The position numbers and the translations under genes were made by a program. Under the pieces are notes generated by a model. That model was not told the DNA's origin. It did not search any database and was given only the letters and a program-made list of their open reading frames with translations. 64,000 nt of DNA, taken from the NCBI GenBank assembly GCA_963930655.1, contig OZ005612.1, positions 8,065,001 through 8,129,000 on the forward strand. The letters run 5' to 3'. Below, piece by piece: positions 59,812-64,000 of the stretch (position 1 is its first letter; the number at the start of each line of letters is the position of its first letter). Origin of the DNA: Myrica gale. Lineage: Eukaryota; Streptophyta; Magnoliopsida; Fagales; Myricaceae.

Positions 59812-62278
59812 CATTATTCACAACAGGTGTTTCAAAGCACTTCATCATTTTTGGCATGGCGTGATCAAACAAGATTTTGCGGAGGAGGAGGTGGAGGAGT
59901 AGAGGAGACTGGTGAAAACTCCACAAATGCATTAGACACAATAGTGAGAGACGCAAGTGATATGGTAGCAGAAGGTGGAGGAAGCTCTGGTATAGACAAA
60001 GAAAGAGGAAGGTTGACATAAGAAGGATTGGATGAAACGAGTCTAGTAGCAGGCAAGCAAAGAGGAGGAAAGATTGTTTCATAAAAAATAAAATTGTGAG
60101 AGATGTAGACTCGAGCAGAAGGAATATGATAACATAAATAGCCCCTTTGATCAGGACTATAACCACTAAAGGCACACAGAGTGGACCTAAAATCTTATAT
60201 GGGGTGATTGTAAGATCGACGGTAAGGATAGCAGGCTGACCCAAACACACGTAAAAAAGTGTAATCATATTGCTTTTGAATTAGATGAAAGAAAGGAGAT
60301 TGATGCTGGATAATAGGGTTACAGAGGCAGTTACTAAGGTAGACTGCAATCCAAAATGCATCGGCCCAAAACGACTGAGGCATAGCAGCATGGGCTAGGA
60401 CCGCAAGACCAAATTCAACAATGTTTCTGTGCTTGTGCTCAACTATACCATTTTGCTAGTGAGCGTGAGGACAACTCCCAACGATATGTCATGTCTTGAC
60501 TGATAAAAAATTTATGAAGTGAAAAAAACTCTTCACCCCAATTAGATTGAACAGAGGAGATGTTAAGATTAAAAAATCTTTCCACTGACTTTTGAAAGGA
60601 AACCAATTGATGATAAACATCAGATTTACACTAGATAGGAAAGATCCAAGTGTAATGACTAAATGCATCAACAATGAAAAATAAAACCGAAATCCATCTC
60701 TAGAGAACACAGGCATGGGACCTAGACATACAAACAAAGAAGTTAAAGCGGGTGTGTGCTGACAAAGTAGGACCAAGGAAAGGGAAGAGAGTGAGACTTG
60801 GCTTGACAAACATGTAGGACAAAGATGAAAAACCAGTAGTGGACGTTGTAATAGGAAGCTGAAACCGTTGAAGAAGATGACGAACAAGTTTTTAAGGAAG
60901 GATGCCCCCAAGTGCTGGTGCCAATGATAGATTGAGGTCTACTCACCAACACAAACTTAAGGAGAAACAGACGAGGCAGGCGATATGGAAGCCAAAGAAG
61001 GAAGAGTGTATAGACCATGCCTAGTAGGCCCTTGAAGAAGAATTTTCTGAGTTCATAGATTTTTAACACATAAAAAATGTGAATGAAACTCAAAATAAAT
61101 AGAATTATCTTCACATAATTGACGAACATAAAATGAATTTTTAGTAAGCAAAGGAACATGTAAAAGGTTATGAAGGAGAAGATTGCTGTGAGGAGCGGAG
61201 ATGGTAGAGCCACCAATATGTTGAATGTGCAACGCAAAACCATCACCAACACAAACGTGATCATCACCAGAGCACTTAGAAGGATGAATAGTGAGATTTG
61301 AGAAATCATTCGTCATGTGATTAGTAGCAACAGAGTCTGGGTACCAGTTGAAGTCAACAACTGATGGAATGGAGAAATAATGACCAGTGAACAAACGAGG
61401 AGGAGATTGATAAGACTGATATCTATGATAACATTGAAGAGTGGTGTGTAGGTTTAAAAAAGACTTGACATTGAGGATGCTCATTATAGAAGTACGAAGA
61501 AGACGAACCACCTTGGCCATAACTGCGACCACAAGAAGATCCTCAGTTACGACTAAAACGACCAGCACTGTGAGGAGAACCGTTGGGCTTAGTGGTGACA
61601 TTTGCAGTAATCTCAGAAGAATTTAGAGAGACAGCCTGATGAGTTAGTTGAGCTTGATGAGTGAGTACTTGGCTGAACAGTTCCTCGGAAGGAGGAGGAT
61701 CAAGCCTTGCGATGACATAAACTACAAGAGAGTCATGCTCTATATCAAGGCCAGCTAGCAACTAGGAATTAAAGTCCAAAGAGGACAAAATGGTCCACCA
61801 GCAGCTGTCATCGAGTTTTCGAGGAGCTTATTTTTACGGAAAAAACTCAGTGATGTATTCAGACCCTTTCTTCATGGTAGCTTGCTGAAAATGCAGTTGA
61901 CCTAGACAGACTAGAGTTTTGGACGCAAACAAATTCTCAAGAGCTAGACAGACTGCATGAGAGGTCGTGAGATCAATAACTTGAGTAATCAAATTCTCAG
62001 AAAGAGAGGAGATGAGTGCACTAAAAATTAAGTGATCTTGTTGAACATAATGAGTGTATGCTGGATTTGGAGTCCTGATGCTAGAAAGAAAAAACGGTGG
62101 CGAAGGAAGGCTTCCATCAACATAGCCATATAGATGCTATCCACGGAGGTACGGAACCATCTCAGGCAATGGTGTTAATGGTGGTGGTGGTGGGGGAGGA
62201 AGAAGAGGTTGGTGACGGATCACTCACCGTGACTTCTTCTTTAACCATACGAAGATTATTATGTAGGCTCTGATATCA

Positions 62279-62530
62279 TAAGAAACTCAAGAATAAAATG
62301 ATTTTATTTTCATCACATATTCACGCGTACAAGAGAATATTTATATAGGACTGAAATGGTAAAAACCTGAGAATCTCGTTACAAGTTTTATTGTAAGGGT
62401 AACACGTGTAGAATATTATGGGGTTACAATACACTATATTATAATAGCTGCTAGAGCTGATGAGGTATGTTGACACGGTGATGAAGAAGCTGAGGTAGAT
62501 GCCACAGCTACTGATGACTGAGCTTTAACA
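62279..62530 (-). repeat. 5' LTR of the second Copia
   Basis: The direct repeat partner of 45576-45833 lies beside a tRNA-Met-type primer-binding word at 62265-62275 and is followed by the CTCTT target duplication. Confidence 0.85.
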
Positions 62531-63280
62531 CTCTTGAGAATTCATTTTCTAATAAATAAAAAGGGGTGAACTTCTCATTAAGTTGATCTTCAGCTCATCA
62601 AGAAACGAGATCAAAGTGTTAGTGAACATTCTAGAACCTTTAAAGCTCTCTGTGATCAGCTTGTTGTAATAGGCCGCCGAGTTGATGATATAGATAAGTC
62701 TCATTAGTATTTACTTGGTCTTGGCCCTGCTTTTTCAAATTTCTCTACTACTGTGCTTTCAGTGCCCATCTCTTCCCTATTTCAATGAAATGGTACCTAC
62801 AGCAGGAAGTCATAAAATATTTGTTAAGTCGATTGAGAATACTACTGGTACTCCTTCAGCTTTCATTACCCAACGAAGAGGATGTTGGAATCGCTAGGAA
62901 AAGAGTACACCCTCTACCAATCTTGTTGAAGCTTTTTCATCTTGTACCATCAACGATACTCCCACTGTGGACTGGTATAGAGACACAGGAGCCTCTGCGC
63001 ACACGACAAATGAACTTGCAAACCTAGACAATGTCCACCCATACGGTGGTACAGATCAAGTAACCCTTAATGGAGTGTCTCTTCTCATCACTTACATTGG
63101 TTCTTTCTCACCTTCTCCTTCTCTTAAATTTTCAGATGTTCGTGCTGCTCCAAAAATCACAAATTTTTTTTTTTCTATTAGTCAACTTGCATCTAATTAT
63201 CCTAACTATTTCAAAGATATATTCTATGAGGTTATTTCAAAAATTGAAGTGCAAAATTTATTTAAAAATTAATTTTGACT

Positions 63281-64000
63281 TACAGGATGGACTACCGGTT
63301 GCATACTAGTTGTAACCTGTAAAGGAACCTAAATTTCACCCCTCTATTTTAACCAGATTCACTACGTGACGACTATCGGTCGGACCAATATGTAAAACAT
63401 ATGTCTCCATTTATTTTTAAGCACTAAGTTGTTAAGCCACTCTTTTAGGCGGATTCACTACCGGATTCAGTTTCGATCAGTCAAAAATATTCCAGATCAA
63501 ATCTAAAATTTTGCTATACGGACAATGGTAATAGGTACTGTAGTACAACATTTATAAATATTTTTTTATTTTAAATTCTGAAATTCCGTTACGAGATCTA
63601 CGGTCACACAGGTACCAAATCCAACAACATATGGTGTTCCGTTTTACCTGTAGTTGTAAAATTTTGCAATTTAAAAAACAACTATTTTTTAAATGGGGTC
63701 TTTAAAAGAAAATCTTCATAGACGTTTCTACGCTTGCTGAACTTTACAATTTCATCTGCAAACTTCTCTAAGCCTTGGTTTTCAATTTACAAAGCTTCCA
63801 CACAAAATTGATCTTCTTCACGTGCCATATGTATGAGTAAAAATTGATCAATCCTCGCTTGATTTAACTGTGAATTAGACGGTTTTAGACTCAATCTATT
63901 ACACCCGAACTTAGAGAGGGTGAATAGGTTCTTTTCGTTTTTTTTTTCGATCTTTAACTTTGTTGCACACTTCACAAAAATATTAGCACATCAACACTAC
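63281..64000. other. Intergenic DNA with a possible LTR start at the window edge
   Basis: No gene was recognised. Near 63893-63932 the phrase 'aacttagagagggtgaatag' resembles the opening of Sirevirus-type LTRs ('acccaagagggggtgaat' near 58661). The element, if real, continues beyond the window. The repeated word 'ggattcactacc' appears in 'accagattcactacg' (63353) and 'ggattcactaccgg' (63451). Confidence 0.3.

Larger units (their letters stand above)
45576..62530 (-). mobile_element. Second Copia fossil, nested in the outer Copia and itself split twice
   Basis: The LTRs at 45576-45833 and 62279-62530 (about 255 bp each) carry ...TTTAACA ends on the + strand. The target duplication is TTCTT (45571-45575) against CTCTT (62531-62535), one mismatch. 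A primer-binding-like word (ATATCAGAGCC on the - strand) lies at about 62265-62275. Reading right to left: Gag near 61543-61761, the protease motif PDSVATNHMT near 61370, an integrase stretch near 60195-60383 (QSFWADAFWIAVYLSN), then RNase H in two places, 50110-50335 and 46011-46219. It is split by a solo LTR at 46220-50109 and by a Sirevirus at 50336-59811. It is broken, with many breaks, and the two LTRs differ at several tens of sites. Confidence 0.85.
45250..63280 (+). mobile_element. Outer Copia fossil, split in two by a nested insertion
   Basis: The left piece, 45250-45575, encodes a Copia Gag start on the + strand (KLTSTNLLLWRSQ). The right piece, 62536-63280, continues Gag and then shows the Copia protease motif WYRDTGASAHTT (about 62967). 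Removing the inner element and one copy of its target duplication makes the two Gag pieces adjoin around 'agtgttcttgagaattc'. Later Pol domains and LTRs of this outermost element were not found. It is old and broken, with many breaks. Confidence 0.75.

Noticed and set aside
60489-61309. Long Leu/Phe-rich open frames resembling membrane proteins
   Set aside because: They overlap the Copia Pol region in alternative frames; the hydrophobicity follows from the T-rich strand.
1-64000. tRNA, rRNA, CRISPR array, riboswitch or bacterial-type operon
   Set aside because: None was seen on either strand. tRNA-Met-like words at 36045, 58627 and 62265 are primer-binding sites of LTR elements.

Overview
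The window is nuclear DNA of a flowering plant, most likely a woody eudicot. The evidence is two host genes with ordinary GT-AG introns and plant-type proteins, set in AT-rich DNA crowded with Copia, Ty3/Gypsy, hAT, PIF/Harbinger, LINE- and SINE-like sequence. No rRNA, tRNA, CRISPR, operon or organelle feature was recognised, and the species cannot be named from this sequence.

Layout. (1) 1-4600: a six-exon GARP (G2-like, MYB-related) transcription factor gene on the + strand, 304 aa, with an EAR-type repression motif. (2) 4755-10956: a complete-ended hAT transposon of about 6.2 kb with 13-bp terminal inverted repeats and an 8-bp target duplication. It holds a degenerate BED-finger transposase gene, an AT-rich tandem repeat block and a GC-rich leader. 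(3) 10965-25370: a gene-poor stretch of Copia fossils, an LTR fragment, MITEs, two local tandem duplications and a large inverted repeat with arms of about 0.6 kb. (4) 25407-33281: a host gene on the - strand for a THUMP-domain protein (THUMPD1/Tan1 type, 358 aa, seven exons), with a possible broken small gene beyond its 3' end and several small transposons in its introns. (5) 33282-37450: a solo-LTR-like sequence holding a young, short Gypsy-type element that encodes only Gag and protease. (6) 37450-45250: remnants of another LTR, a hAT C-terminal fragment and a PIF/Harbinger MYB/SANT-like protein. (7) 45250-63280: a nest of retroelement fossils. A + strand Copia is split by a - strand Copia, which is itself split by a 3.9-kb solo LTR and by a 9.5-kb Sirevirus. 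Each of the three insertions has a recognisable 5-bp target duplication.

How it fits together. The two host genes are unrelated in role: one is a nuclear DNA-binding regulator, the other a probable tRNA-acetylation adaptor. Everything between and after them is best read as insertion history. Boundaries were checked from target duplications, primer-binding sites and reading-frame continuity across splice sites. I did not find a convincing new biological system. The most unusual items are the Gag-protease element whose LTR carries the end of its own coding frame, the large inverted repeat at 23.4-25.0 kb, the nested series, and the tandem repeat block inside the hAT element.
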